NCBI RefSeq assembly: GCF_036240795.1
Contig: NZ_CP108454.1
Location: forward strand, 8,120,001 to 8,184,000
From: Streptomyces sp. NBC_01268
GTDB taxonomy: Bacteria; Actinomycetota; Actinomycetes; Streptomycetales; Streptomycetaceae
Direction of reading: 5' to 3'
DNA length: 64,000 bases
Shown one piece after another: positions 1-8,276 of the stretch. The translations under genes were made by a program, and so were the position numbers. Below the pieces are notes generated by a model. That model had not been told where the DNA came from. It searched no databases and worked only from the letters and a program-made list of their open reading frames with translations. The first letter of the stretch is position 1. Every line of letters starts with the position of its first letter.

Positions 1-1262
1 GCAGGACCGACCCGAGGGCCGGCCGTAGGTCCGGCCCCAGCACCGCCCCCGTCGCCGGGTCCGCCCGTCGGAACGGCCTGAGGGCCGCCCGGCTCGGTCC
101 GCGCGACGTCCTGCACGTCGGCTCGGCCGGGCTGCGCAGCCGCCCCGTCCGCGTGGTGCTGTCCGCGCTCGGGATCGCCATCGGCATCGCGACGATGATC
201 GCGGTGGTGGGCATCTCGGCCTCCAGCCAGGCCCAGTTGCTGCGGCAGCTCGACGCACTGGGCACGAACATGCTGGTCGCCAAGGCGGGCGAGGGGATGT
301 TCAGCGGGCAGGACGTCAAGCTGCCCAAGGACGCGGTGGGCACGGTCTCCCGCATCGAGGGCGTCGAGAAGGCCGGCGCGACCGGCGACCTCGCGCGCTC
401 GGTGCGCCGCTCCGAGAAGATCCCGGCGGCCGAGACCGGCGGCATCGCGGTCAAGGCCGCCACCGAGGGCATGCTCGACGTGCTGCGCGGCCGGGCGGCA
501 TCCGGCACCTGGCTGAACGCGGCGAACGGCCGCTATCCGGCGGTGGTGCTGGGACATGTCGCCGCGGAGCGCCTGGGCATCGACCGGCCCGGGCGGCAGG
601 TCTGGATCGACGACCGCTACTTCACCGTCGTCGGCATCCTCGACCCGCTGCCGCTCGCCCCGGAGATCGAGCGCTCGGCGCTGGTCGGCTGGGACGCGGC
701 CCAGCGGCTGCTCGGCTTCGACGGACATCCGACCGCGGTGTACGAGCGTTCCACGGACGCGTCGGTACGCGAGGTCCAGCGGCTGCTCGCCCCGACGATC
801 GACCCGCGGAACCCGCAGAACGTGGCGGTCGGCGACCCGTCCTCGGCGCTCAAGGCGAAGGCCGCCACGGAGGGCGCCTTCTCCACGCTGCTGCTCGGCC
901 TGGGCGGCATCGCCCTGCTCGTCGGCGGCGTCGGGGTCGCGAACACCATGATCATCTCGGTTCTCGAGCGGCGCCACGAGATCGGCCTGCGCCGTTCGCT
1001 GGGCGCGACCCGGGGACAGATCCGGATCCAGTTCGTGACCGAGTCCCTGATGCTCTCGGGCCTCGGCGGCCTGGCCGGCGTGGCCCTCGGAGCGGCCGCC
1101 GTGGCCGCGTACGCCACCGCCGGCGGGCTGCCGTGGGTCGTCCCGCCCTGGGCGGCCGCGGGCGGCTTCGCGGCGACCCTGGCGATCGGCACGGTGGCGG
1201 GCCTCTACCCGGCGTTACGGGCGTCCCGACTGTCGCCGACGCTGGCGCTGGCGGCGGGGTAG
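1..1262 (+). CDS. ABC transporter permease, MacB/FtsX family (5' partial)
   Basis: The frame is open to the window edge, so the true start lies upstream; about 419 residues are visible, ending in TAG. A membrane segment (residues ~52-65, GIAIGIATMIAVVG) is followed by a ~200-residue extracytoplasmic MacB-like core and then by the FtsX permease domain, with three hydrophobic segments and the family signature NTMIISVLERRHEIGLRR before the last two. This is the membrane subunit of an ABC system of the MacB/LolCE type, which uses ATP to drive extrusion or an envelope process. The ATPase subunit should lie upstream, outside the window. Substrate cannot be read from sequence. A GTG at 153 could be proposed as a start but would leave the first membrane helix with almost no cytoplasmic N-terminus. 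Confidence 0.85.
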   Translation, partial: RTDPRAGRRSGPSTAPVAGSARRNGLRAARLGPRDVLHVGSAGLRSRPVRVVLSALGIAIGIATMIAVVGISASSQAQLLRQLDALGTNMLVAKAGEGMFSGQDVKLPKDAVGTVSRIEGVEKAGATGDLARSVRRSEKIPAAETGGIAVKAATEGMLDVLRGRAASGTWLNAANGRYPAVVLGHVAAERLGIDRPGRQVWIDDRYFTVVGILDPLPLAPEIERSALVGWDAAQRLLGFDGHPTAVYERSTDASVREVQRLLAPTIDPRNPQNVAVGDPSSALKAKAATEGAFSTLLLGLGGIALLVGGVGVANTMIISVLERRHEIGLRRSLGATRGQIRIQFVTESLMLSGLGGLAGVALGAAAVAAYATAGGLPWVVPPWAAAGGFAATLAIGTVAGLYPALRASRLSPTLALAAG

Positions 1263-1288
1263 GGGAGCCGAAGGCCCCGCGGGGCGCT

Positions 1289-1318
1289 GCGGGGGCCGGT
1301 GCGATGCCCGGCCCCCGC
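1289..1318. terminator. Bidirectional hairpin between convergent genes
   Basis: A perfect 11-bp GC stem (1289-1299 with 1308-1318) and 8-nt loop lies 26 bp after the permease stop and ahead of the convergent mechanosensitive channel gene. A second palindrome (1274-1285) sits just before it. No T tract, as is usual in Streptomyces. Confidence 0.55.
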
Positions 1319-1512
1319 GGCGGTCCCGCCGCCACGTTCCGGTCGACGGTCGACGGTCGACTGCGGTGCCGGACGCCGGCGCCGCCGCGTGAGTCGATGG
1401 GCGCCCGCGACCGGCTCGTCCCGGTGCGGGCGCCGAGCCCGTGCGGGCCGGATGCGGGCCGGGTCCCGGGCAGGACGACGACGGCGTCGCGGCCGCGTCG
1501 GCCGGGCGGTTC

Positions 1513-2571
1513 CTAGGGCCGGTCGAAGGCGTCGGGTGCGGGAGCGGTCACGACCTTGGGGAGGGCGCCCGGGTGCTCCCGCGCGAGCCAGCCGACGAGC
1601 TCCTCCCGGACGGCGCAACGGGTCGCCCACAGGTCGTCGGCGTCCTTGGAGGTCACGATCGCCCGCACCGTGATGCCGGTCGGCGAGGTGTCGGTGACGG
1701 CGAGGTCCCAGCCCCGCCCGTCCCAGGTGCCGCACGTGGTGAGGAACTCCTCGAGGTGCGCGCGCACGAGCGCGACCGGTGTCGTGTGGTCGCAGTGGAC
1801 GAACACCGACCCCGTCATCTCCGCGCCGCCGCGCGACCAGTTCTCGAACGGCCGCGAGGTGAAGTACGAGACCGGGAGCGTGACACGGCGCTCGTCCCAG
1901 GTCCGCACCGTGAGGAAGGTGAGGGTCACCTCCTCCACGACACCCCATTCGCCGTCCACGACGACGGTGTCACCGATGCGGACCATGTCGCCGAACGCGA
2001 TCTGGAAGCCGGCGAAGAGGTTGCTCAGCGTCGACTGGGCCGCCACGCCGGCCACGATGCCGATGATGCCGGCCGAGGCGAGCAGGGAGGTGCCGAGGGT
2101 ACGGAAGGAGGGGAAGGTGACGAGAGCGGCGGCGGCGGCGAGCACCCCGACGGCGACGGACACGGCCCGCATGATCAGCGTGACCTGGGTACGGACCCGG
2201 CGAAGCCGTGCGGCATCGCGGGAGCGTCCGGCGTACCGCGCGTACGAGGACTCGACGACCGCCGCGACCGACCGGATCGCCAGCCAGGCTCCGCCGCCGA
2301 TCAGGCACAGCAGCAGGACGCGGCTCACCGCCTCCGTGTGCGCGTGCAGCACCCCCCGTCCGGGCGCCGCCAGCGGGTAGGTCCATCTGAGCAGGACGGC
2401 CAGCACGACGACGTACAGCGGCGTGCGGCAGCGGCGCAGCAGCCCCCACAGCGGGGTTTCCGGATGCCGCGCGTCGGCGAACCGTGCCAGCAGGTCCGCC
2501 GCACGGCACACGACGAAGGCCGCGAGCGCCGAGACGCCGACGGCGATCGCCAGCCGGAAAACGCTCTCCAT
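1513..2571 (-). CDS. Mechanosensitive ion channel, MscS family
   Basis: The 352-residue protein has four hydrophobic segments in its first ~170 residues and then the MscS pore helix (GIVAGVAAQSTLSNLFAGFQ, residues ~160-180), followed by the beta-domain motif FGDMVRIGDTVVVDG and a cytoplasmic alpha/beta domain. MscS channels open on membrane tension and release solutes during hypo-osmotic shock. The ATG is preceded by GGGGAG at 3 nt. It is transcribed alone and converges on the upstream ABC gene. The C-terminal ~30 residues are Pro/Ala-rich and probably disordered. Family assignment is secure; whether it gates at MscS-like tension is unknown. Confidence 0.9.
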   Translation of the reverse strand: MESVFRLAIAVGVSALAAFVVCRAADLLARFADARHPETPLWGLLRRCRTPLYVVVLAVLLRWTYPLAAPGRGVLHAHTEAVSRVLLLCLIGGGAWLAIRSVAAVVESSYARYAGRSRDAARLRRVRTQVTLIMRAVSVAVGVLAAAAALVTFPSFRTLGTSLLASAGIIGIVAGVAAQSTLSNLFAGFQIAFGDMVRIGDTVVVDGEWGVVEEVTLTFLTVRTWDERRVTLPVSYFTSRPFENWSRGGAEMTGSVFVHCDHTTPVALVRAHLEEFLTTCGTWDGRGWDLAVTDTSPTGITVRAIVTSKDADDLWATRCAVREELVGWLAREHPGALPKVVTAPAPDAFDRP

Positions 2572-2863
2572 GTGCTCCCCAGGTGATGAGTCGAACAGGC
2601 CCGTCAGCTACGCCTCACCGCCCGGGAGTACGCCAAACCTCGACCCGGGAACCGGCGCCGCGCAACTCCGGCGCGGTCGGGCCCGCATCGCCGGTGCCGC
2701 GGACGGTGACGCATCCCGATCATGAGGAAACACCCTGCGTCAGACGACCGCACCACTGTTACTGTCAAGGGAGTTGAGGCAGGTGGGGGTACGGACCGGG
2801 GGGTCCCCGCGCGGAGCGCGGCCGCCACCTCCGCATGGACTCATTCGGGGAGGGACCCTTCTT

Positions 2864-5800
2864 TTGCGACAGATACGAACGCGCCGTCGTGCGCGTATCG
2901 CGGCGATCGCCGTCGCCCTGAGCGCGGCGCTTGCCACGGTGTCACCGCTCGGCGCGGGCACCGCGATCGCGGCACCCTCGGCGCCGGCGGAGCTGGTGAT
3001 TCCGGCCGAGCGCCACGCGGCGCCGGACGCCGGACGCCTGCAGGTCGCCGGTTCGACCGGCTTCCTGAGGGGTGACGAGGCGTCGGGGCTCAAGTGGGTC
3101 CCGTACGACGGCGGAACGGTCATCCCGTACGCGAACCCCCACGGGGACCGGCTCTTCGGCACCGGACGCGACCTGATCGCCCGGCTGAGCGGCGCCCAGG
3201 ACAAGGTCGACTTCACCGACGTCCTTGGCGAGACCACGATGACCGTCGCCATCCCCTCGGGCCATCGGTTCGCCGCGGTGATGGGGACCGAGGTCGTCAC
3301 CCAGGAGTACAAGGACGGCGCGGTCGTCGCGGTCCACGCGCTGTCCGTCGTCGACGGAGTCGCCAAGGACCGTACGGTCTGGGGCTTCCGGCCCGGCACC
3401 ACCGACATCTCGGTGTGGAGCGGGGACAACCCGAAGGGCTTCTTCCTCTCCTACCAGCTGGACGGGCTGAAGAAGACGGCTTGGATCAGGGCCGAGACGC
3501 TCGGCCAGTGGACGCTGGAGAACGCACGGAGCGTGAGCGCGGCGGGCGGCTACGTCTTCATCGTCACGCCGGAGAAGCGGCTCCAGGTCTGGGGCGCCGA
3601 CGTCTTCGGGGGCCAGGGCCCCCTGCGCGAGCTCGACTGGCCGGACGACGTGACCCCGGTCGGCATGGTCGGCAACCAGGTGATCACCCGCTCGGCCTAT
3701 GACCCCGACGAGGCCACGCTGACCGCGTACTCCGGCGACGGCGGGCTGGGACGTGTCGTCCTCACCCAGGTGCGAGGGGACATCCGGATCACCCCGGACG
3801 GGCGCCTGCTGGCCGTCCGGTTCGGCAGCGAGGGCATCCGTACCGTCCAGGCGCTGCGGGTCGAGATCAACGGGGGAGCGCTCCGCGTCGACACGGTCCA
3901 CCAGATTCCGCTCGTCCCGACCTCCCGTCACCGCATCGCGGTCGCGCAGGGCGAGCTGAGCTCCGTGGACCAGATCCCGTGGGAGCAGCCCCACCTGAGA
4001 GGCACCCGGCTCTCCGCCACCGAACCGGTCACGGCCGAGCCCGTGCAGGACCGGGGCACCGGCCCCGACTTCGACGCCCACTGCGGGCAGGAGTCCGACT
4101 GCCCCACGCTCGTACCGACGGGCGACGGGCGGGTCGTCTACCGGAACTCCCGGCAGGACCTGGTCCTCATGGACTCCGGCAAGCAGCTGCCCGGCACCAC
4201 GGTCGTCGAGGGGGGCGTCGTCGGCGACGTCGAGGCATCGGGCCGGTACGTCTCCTTCCTCTCCCCGAACAGCATGCAGAAGGTCCTGGACCTCGACACC
4301 GGCAAGATCGTCTTCGCCCGCGGCGGGTTCGCCGGGCAGGCGACCTCGCTCGAGGGCGGAAGCCTCTGGGTGGAGGGCGCGACCGCCGGCACCGTCGACG
4401 CCCTCGACGTCCGCACCGGCGCGACCCTGCGCTCGGTGAAGGTCGCCGACTGCTCCCTGAAGGACCTTCAGGTACGCCGCAGCGCCGTGTACTGGAAGTG
4501 CGACGCGACCTCCGGTGTCACCGATCTCGACACGAAGACCACCACCGCCCTGCCCGGCCACGACACCGCGGTCCTCGGGGAGGGCTACGTGGCCCACGCC
4601 GAGGCGGGCACCCTGTCGCTGACCCCGCTCAGGGGCGACGACAGGGCGACCCGGACCATCGGCCGGCCGGCCGACGCCCGGCCCGGCTTCGGCTGGGCCG
4701 TGGACCGCTTCGGCGGCCATCTGGCCTGGGTGGACGACCTGCAGCGCACGCACGTGGCGCCGAGCGGCGTCCGGACGCCGGACGTCTTCGTCGTCGACTC
4801 CGTACAGCCCAGCGGGATCCTGGACCGCAAGGCGACCACGCCGCAGAAGTGGTCGGCGAAGTGGTGGTTCTCCAAGCCGGTACGCCGCTGGAGCGTCACC
4901 TTCGTGAGCGAGTCGGGCGCCCACCAGCGCACGCTGCAGGGCTGGGAGCAGATCCGCGGCGCGCTGGAGGTGAACTGGGACGGCACGGACCCGGCCGGGC
5001 AGCCGATGCCCGACGGCCTGTACAACTGGACGCTGACCGCCGAGCCCGAGGACGAGCTCATCGGCCCGGCCACGCGCCTGTACGGGGAAGTGGCCCTGAC
5101 CCGTCTGAGCTCGCTGGCCTCCGGCCGCTACCAGCCGGTGACGCCGGCCCGGGTGATGGACACCCGCAACGGCACCGGCGTCGCCAAGGAGAAGATCGGC
5201 CCGGGCGGAACGGTCTCCCTCCAGGTGACCGGACGCGGCGGAGTTCCGGAGTCGACCGCCGTCTCGGCGGTGGTCCTGAACGTGACCGCGACGAACCCGA
5301 CGGCGTCGACGTTCGTGTCGGCGTACCCGTACGGGACGACCCGGACCAGCGCCTCGAACCTGAACGTCGTCGCGGGGCAGACCGTCCCCAACCTGGTCGT
5401 GGTGCCGGTCAAGGACGGCAAGGTCACCTTCTACAACCGCAGCGGCAGCGTCGACCTCATCGCCGACGTGGCCGGCTACTACTGGCCGGGACAACTGGGC
5501 TCGCTGTACGAGCCGGTGACGCCGGCCCGGCTGATGGACACCCGCTCGGGCATCGGTGTGCCGAAGGCGAAGGTCGGCGCGGACCAGACGGTCACGCTGA
5601 CGGTCGCGGGTCAGGGCGGCGTGCCCGCCTCCGACGTGACGGCCGTGGTCCTGAACGTGACGGCGACGAACCCGACGGCGTCGACGTTCGTGTCGGTCTA
5701 CCCGTACGGGACGACCCGGACCAGCGCGTCGAACCTGAACGTGGTCGCGGGGCAGACGGTCCCGAACCTGGTCGTGGTGCCGGTGAAGGCCGGCAGGGTC

Positions 5801-6241
5801 ACCTTCTACAACCGCAGTGGCAGCATCGACCTGCTGGCCGATGTCGCCGGGTACTTCACGAGCGCCACCTCGGGCTCGCTGTACGAGCCGGTGACGCCGG
5901 CCCGGCTGATGGACACCCGCTCGGGCATCGGCGTGCCGAAGGCGAAGGTCGGCGCGGACCAGACGGTCACGCTGACGGTCGCGGGTCAGGGCGGCGTGCC
6001 CGCCTCCGACGTGACGGCCGTGGTCCTGAACGTGACGGCGACGAACCCGACGGCGTCGACGTTCGTGTCGGTCTACCCGTACGGGACGACCCGCACCAGC
6101 GCGTCGAACCTGAACGTCGTCGCGGGGCAGACCGTCCCCAACCTGGTCGTGGTGCCGGTCAAGGACGGCAAGGTCACCTTCTACAACCGCAGCGGCAGCA
6201 TCGACCTGCTGGCCGACGTCGCCGGGTACTACAGCCCCTGA
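2864..6241 (+). CDS. Large secreted protein: beta-propeller-like region, FlgD-like Ig domain, three C-terminal repeats
   Basis: 1125 residues. I chose the TTG at 2864 because GGGAGGGA lies just upstream and it gives a normal Sec signal (RTRRRAR, then a hydrophobic core ending AGTAIAA); a longer in-frame start at 2774 would bury the signal. Residues ~45-640 are rich in repeated beta-strand patterns suggestive of a propeller. Residues ~655-745 resemble a FlgD/Ig-like module (VNWDGTDPAGQPMPDGLY). From ~755 come three ~125-residue repeats beginning PVTPARxMDTRxGxGV and ending LxADVAGYY. The repeats are of a type found at the ends of exported actinobacterial proteins, probably wall-facing. No catalytic motif was found and the function is unknown. 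Units 2 and 3 are almost identical in DNA. Confidence 0.8.
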   Translation: MRQIRTRRRARIAAIAVALSAALATVSPLGAGTAIAAPSAPAELVIPAERHAAPDAGRLQVAGSTGFLRGDEASGLKWVPYDGGTVIPYANPHGDRLFGTGRDLIARLSGAQDKVDFTDVLGETTMTVAIPSGHRFAAVMGTEVVTQEYKDGAVVAVHALSVVDGVAKDRTVWGFRPGTTDISVWSGDNPKGFFLSYQLDGLKKTAWIRAETLGQWTLENARSVSAAGGYVFIVTPEKRLQVWGADVFGGQGPLRELDWPDDVTPVGMVGNQVITRSAYDPDEATLTAYSGDGGLGRVVLTQVRGDIRITPDGRLLAVRFGSEGIRTVQALRVEINGGALRVDTVHQIPLVPTSRHRIAVAQGELSSVDQIPWEQPHLRGTRLSATEPVTAEPVQDRGTGPDFDAHCGQESDCPTLVPTGDGRVVYRNSRQDLVLMDSGKQLPGTTVVEGGVVGDVEASGRYVSFLSPNSMQKVLDLDTGKIVFARGGFAGQATSLEGGSLWVEGATAGTVDALDVRTGATLRSVKVADCSLKDLQVRRSAVYWKCDATSGVTDLDTKTTTALPGHDTAVLGEGYVAHAEAGTLSLTPLRGDDRATRTIGRPADARPGFGWAVDRFGGHLAWVDDLQRTHVAPSGVRTPDVFVVDSVQPSGILDRKATTPQKWSAKWWFSKPVRRWSVTFVSESGAHQRTLQGWEQIRGALEVNWDGTDPAGQPMPDGLYNWTLTAEPEDELIGPATRLYGEVALTRLSSLASGRYQPVTPARVMDTRNGTGVAKEKIGPGGTVSLQVTGRGGVPESTAVSAVVLNVTATNPTASTFVSAYPYGTTRTSASNLNVVAGQTVPNLVVVPVKDGKVTFYNRSGSVDLIADVAGYYWPGQLGSLYEPVTPARLMDTRSGIGVPKAKVGADQTVTLTVAGQGGVPASDVTAVVLNVTATNPTASTFVSVYPYGTTRTSASNLNVVAGQTVPNLVVVPVKAGRVTFYNRSGSIDLLADVAGYFTSATSGSLYEPVTPARLMDTRSGIGVPKAKVGADQTVTLTVAGQGGVPASDVTAVVLNVTATNPTASTFVSVYPYGTTRTSASNLNVVAGQTVPNLVVVPVKDGKVTFYNRSGSIDLLADVAGYYSP
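5134..6238 (+). repeat. Three tandem 375-bp coding repeats
   Basis: Repeat units start near 5134, at 5498 and at 5873; the period between the last two is exactly 375 bp (125 codons). Unit 1 has diverged in its first half, while units 2 and 3 differ by only scattered bases, so the third unit is a recent duplication or has been homogenised. Confidence 0.9.
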
Positions 6242-6259
6242 CGGACGAACGGACCGCGG

Positions 6260-6315
6260 GAAAGCCCGAGGGCCGGGTGCGCACCGAGAGGTGCGCACCC
6301 GGCCCTCGGGCTTTC
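6260..6315. terminator. 25-bp perfect-stem terminator
   Basis: 6260-6284 pairs perfectly with 6291-6315 around a 6-nt loop. The stem begins GAAAGCCC and ends GGGCTTTC, so it works in either direction and separates the secreted-protein gene from the convergent TetR gene. Confidence 0.85.
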
Positions 6316-6383
6316 GGGCCGTGCTCACACGGCTGCGCAGGGCAAGGACCGGATTGCCGGCGCGTCCGCGCGGTGCGGGGCGA

Positions 6384-6950
6384 TCAGGGCAGCGGTGTGC
6401 GGTGCAGGCTGATGAGCAGGCGCCAGACCCTTCCGGTGATCTCGGCGGGGGTGGCCTCGATCATGCCGTGCAGCCAGTCGGCAAGCACACCGGCGAAGGC
6501 CGAGGCCACGGCCGAGGCGACCAGTTCCGGCTCCGGCGCTCCGGCCAGCGCGCGCTCGGCCTGGCTGCGGGCGCGCAGGTCCCGGTGGAGGACCTGGCCG
6601 AGCGGACCGCCACCGCCGGGGCGGAGCAGCGTGCTGTAGAGCGCGCGGTGCCGGGGGAGCCGCTCGAAGAAGTCGACCAGCGCGGGCGGCGGACTCGCGG
6701 GGTCGGGCAGCCCCCGCCAGGCGTGCAGGGCGTCCACCGCCTCGCGGACGATCTCGGCGCACGCGTCGACGGCGAGCGCCTCCAGGTCGGCGTAGTGCAC
6801 GTAGAACGTGGCCCGGCCGACTCCCGCCCGGCGCACCAGCGCCGCGACGCCGACCTTGTCCAGCGGGCCGTTCGCGCACTCCTCCAGCAGGGCCTCGCGC
6901 AGCCGGGCGCGGGTCCGCTCGCTTCGAGGGTCCTCGGGCACGGAGGTCAC
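6384..6950 (-). CDS. TetR-family transcriptional regulator
   Basis: 188 residues from a GTG that overlaps the stop of the upstream DUF1304 gene by 4 bp (GTGA). The N-terminus holds a typical TetR helix-turn-helix (VAALVRRAGVGRATFYVHYA, residues ~28-47), followed by an all-helical ligand domain. Translational coupling to the DUF1304 gene and a promoter carrying two identical-type palindromes upstream indicate an autoregulated two-gene operon in which the regulator controls the membrane protein. The inducer is unknown. A longer frame reaching 7370 exists but starts inside the neighbour and was discarded. Confidence 0.85.
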   Translation of the reverse strand: MTSVPEDPRSERTRARLREALLEECANGPLDKVGVAALVRRAGVGRATFYVHYADLEALAVDACAEIVREAVDALHAWRGLPDPASPPPALVDFFERLPRHRALYSTLLRPGGGGPLGQVLHRDLRARSQAERALAGAPEPELVASAVASAFAGVLADWLHGMIEATPAEITGRVWRLLISLHRTPLP

Positions 6951-7309
6951 CCGGCCAGCAGGACGGCGGCGAGCGCCAAGGCGCCGGGCAGGGCCTGCGC
7001 GAGGAGGATGCGGCGGTTCGCGGTGAAACCGCCGTAGACACCGGCGACCACGACGCACACGAGGAAGAACACCCTGACCTGGAAGGAGGTCGGGTCGCCG
7101 GCGAACAGGCCCCAGACCAGGCCGGCCGCCAGGAAACCGTTGTAGAGCCCCTGGTTCGCCGCGAGCGGAGCGGTGGCGCGGGCCAGGTCCGCGTCGAACC
7201 CGGAGAGCTTGCGCCCGGGTGCGCGCTCCCACAGGAACATCTCCAGCACCATGATGTACGCGTGCAGTACGGCCACCAGGCTCACCAGCACGGTCCCGGT
7301 CGTCTCCAT
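6947..7309 (-). CDS. DUF1304 family membrane protein
   Basis: 120 residues with four hydrophobic segments. The pattern VAVLHAYIMVLEMFLW at the start and the AANQGLYNGFLAAGLVWG block in the middle are characteristic of the DUF1304 family of small integral membrane proteins of unknown role. I chose the ATG at 7309 because a strong AAGGAGAAGGAG lies 11 nt upstream; an in-frame GTG at 7321 overlaps that Shine-Dalgarno. First gene of an operon with the TetR gene, which begins inside its stop codon. Expression is probably controlled by the double operator at 7386-7418. Confidence 0.8.
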   Translation of the reverse strand: METTGTVLVSLVAVLHAYIMVLEMFLWERAPGRKLSGFDADLARATAPLAANQGLYNGFLAAGLVWGLFAGDPTSFQVRVFFLVCVVVAGVYGGFTANRRILLAQALPGALALAAVLLAG

Positions 7310-7385
7310 CGACGTCCTCACTCCTTCTCCTTGCGCGTGATCCCCGGAGCCTGGTCCCGGGTAGGGGCACCCGCCCCTACTTAAT

Positions 7386-7428
7386 GGACAGCTGTCTTGA
7401 ATGTATGGACACCTGTCCAGAAAGTCAA
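7386..7428 (-). promoter_or_regulatory. Sigma-70-type promoter with two phased TetR operators
   Basis: On the minus strand TTGACT (7428-7423) and TACATT (7405-7400) are 17 bp apart. Palindrome GGACACCTGTCC (7407-7418) fills the spacer and GGACAGCTGTCT (7386-7397) covers the expected start site. Their starts are 21 bp apart, two helical turns, so two TetR dimers would bind the same DNA face and occlude RNA polymerase. This explains autorepression of the DUF1304-tetR operon. Confidence 0.75.
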
Positions 7429-7502
7429 CGTCGGATGGGGGCGGACGCGAACCCCCCGGCCGGGAGCCCGAAAATCGAATGCCCCGGCCCTGTGCGCCTC
7501 CT

Positions 7503-7508
7503 TACGCT
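7503..7508 (+). promoter_or_regulatory. -10 box placing the transcription start at the ATG
   Basis: TACGCT fits TANNNT and is separated by 6 nt from the ATG at 7515; no Shine-Dalgarno is visible. This geometry gives a leaderless transcript. A -35 element is not obvious. Confidence 0.4.
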
Positions 7509-7514
7509 GCCGCC

Positions 7515-8102
7515 ATGGACAGCGGACCCGTACTACTGAACGTCGTCGACGTGGAGGCCACCTGCTGGGAAGGGCAGCCGCCGCCCGGGCAGGTGAGCGA
7601 GATCATCGAGATCGGCCTCACGGTCGTCGACCTGGCGGCCCGCCGTCGGGTCTCCCGGCACCGCGTCCTGGTGAAGCCCGCCCGCTCGGAGGTGAGCGCC
7701 TTCTGTACTGACCTCACCGGACTGACCCCGGCCGAGGTGGCCTCGGGTGTCAGCTTCGCCGAGGCCTGCCGGACGCTCGCCGAGGCCTACGGCGCCCGGC
7801 AGCGCCGCTGGGCGAGCTGGGGCGACTACGACCGCCGTCAGTTCGACCGCCAGTGCCGGGCCACGGGAACGCCGCACCCCTTCGGGCGGCCGGCGGAGCA
7901 CGGACACACCAATGCCAAGGCCGTGTTCACGGAGGCGTACGGGCTGCGCAAGCGGCCCGGCATGGCGGGCGCGCTGAAGATCGCCGGGCTGCCCCTGGAG
8001 GGGCGCCATCACCGGGGCGAGGACGACGCGTGGAACATCGCCGCCCTGGTCCTCGACCTGGTGGACCGCGAGGCCTGGCCCCGGACGGGCTCGCCGGCAT
8101 GA
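7515..8102 (+). CDS. 3'-5' exonuclease, DEDDh (RNase T/KapD-like) fold
   Basis: 195 residues. The first acidic pair of the DEDD nuclease fold is at D12-x-E14 (VVDVEAT), a conserved ExoII-like WGDYDRRQF block follows near residue 100, and the C-terminal HRGEDDAWNIA supplies the H-x(4)-D catalytic pair. The length and the EIIEIGLTVVD strand match the short exonucleases related to the KinA-inhibitor homologue KapD, which degrade single-stranded nucleic acid ends. No Shine-Dalgarno precedes the ATG, and a -10-like box sits 6 nt upstream, so the mRNA may be leaderless. It stands alone; the physiological substrate is unknown. Confidence 0.85.
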   Translation: MDSGPVLLNVVDVEATCWEGQPPPGQVSEIIEIGLTVVDLAARRRVSRHRVLVKPARSEVSAFCTDLTGLTPAEVASGVSFAEACRTLAEAYGARQRRWASWGDYDRRQFDRQCRATGTPHPFGRPAEHGHTNAKAVFTEAYGLRKRPGMAGALKIAGLPLEGRHHRGEDDAWNIAALVLDLVDREAWPRTGSPA

Positions 8103-8276
8103 AGCAGCCGGGTGGTCGTCCCAGGCCCTGGGCCCACCGGTCCCGTTCGTGTCCACTGGCCGCGGCGCAGAGCCCGTTGTCCGCTGTCGCGCCTCCGTGG
8201 GAGCATCGATGATCAACGGTCCGACTCCTTTTCGTCTGCGCCTCGCGACGCGGACGAAAGAAGGCGGGCCGTTCCC

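Noticed and set aside
2942..6328. Long open frame antisense to the secreted protein (over 1100 codons)
   Set aside because: It mirrors the GC-rich third positions of the real gene; the translation is Arg/Asp/Gly-rich without signal or domain. Similar antisense frames at 7533-9725, 24753-27098 and 47089-49926 were dropped for the same reason.
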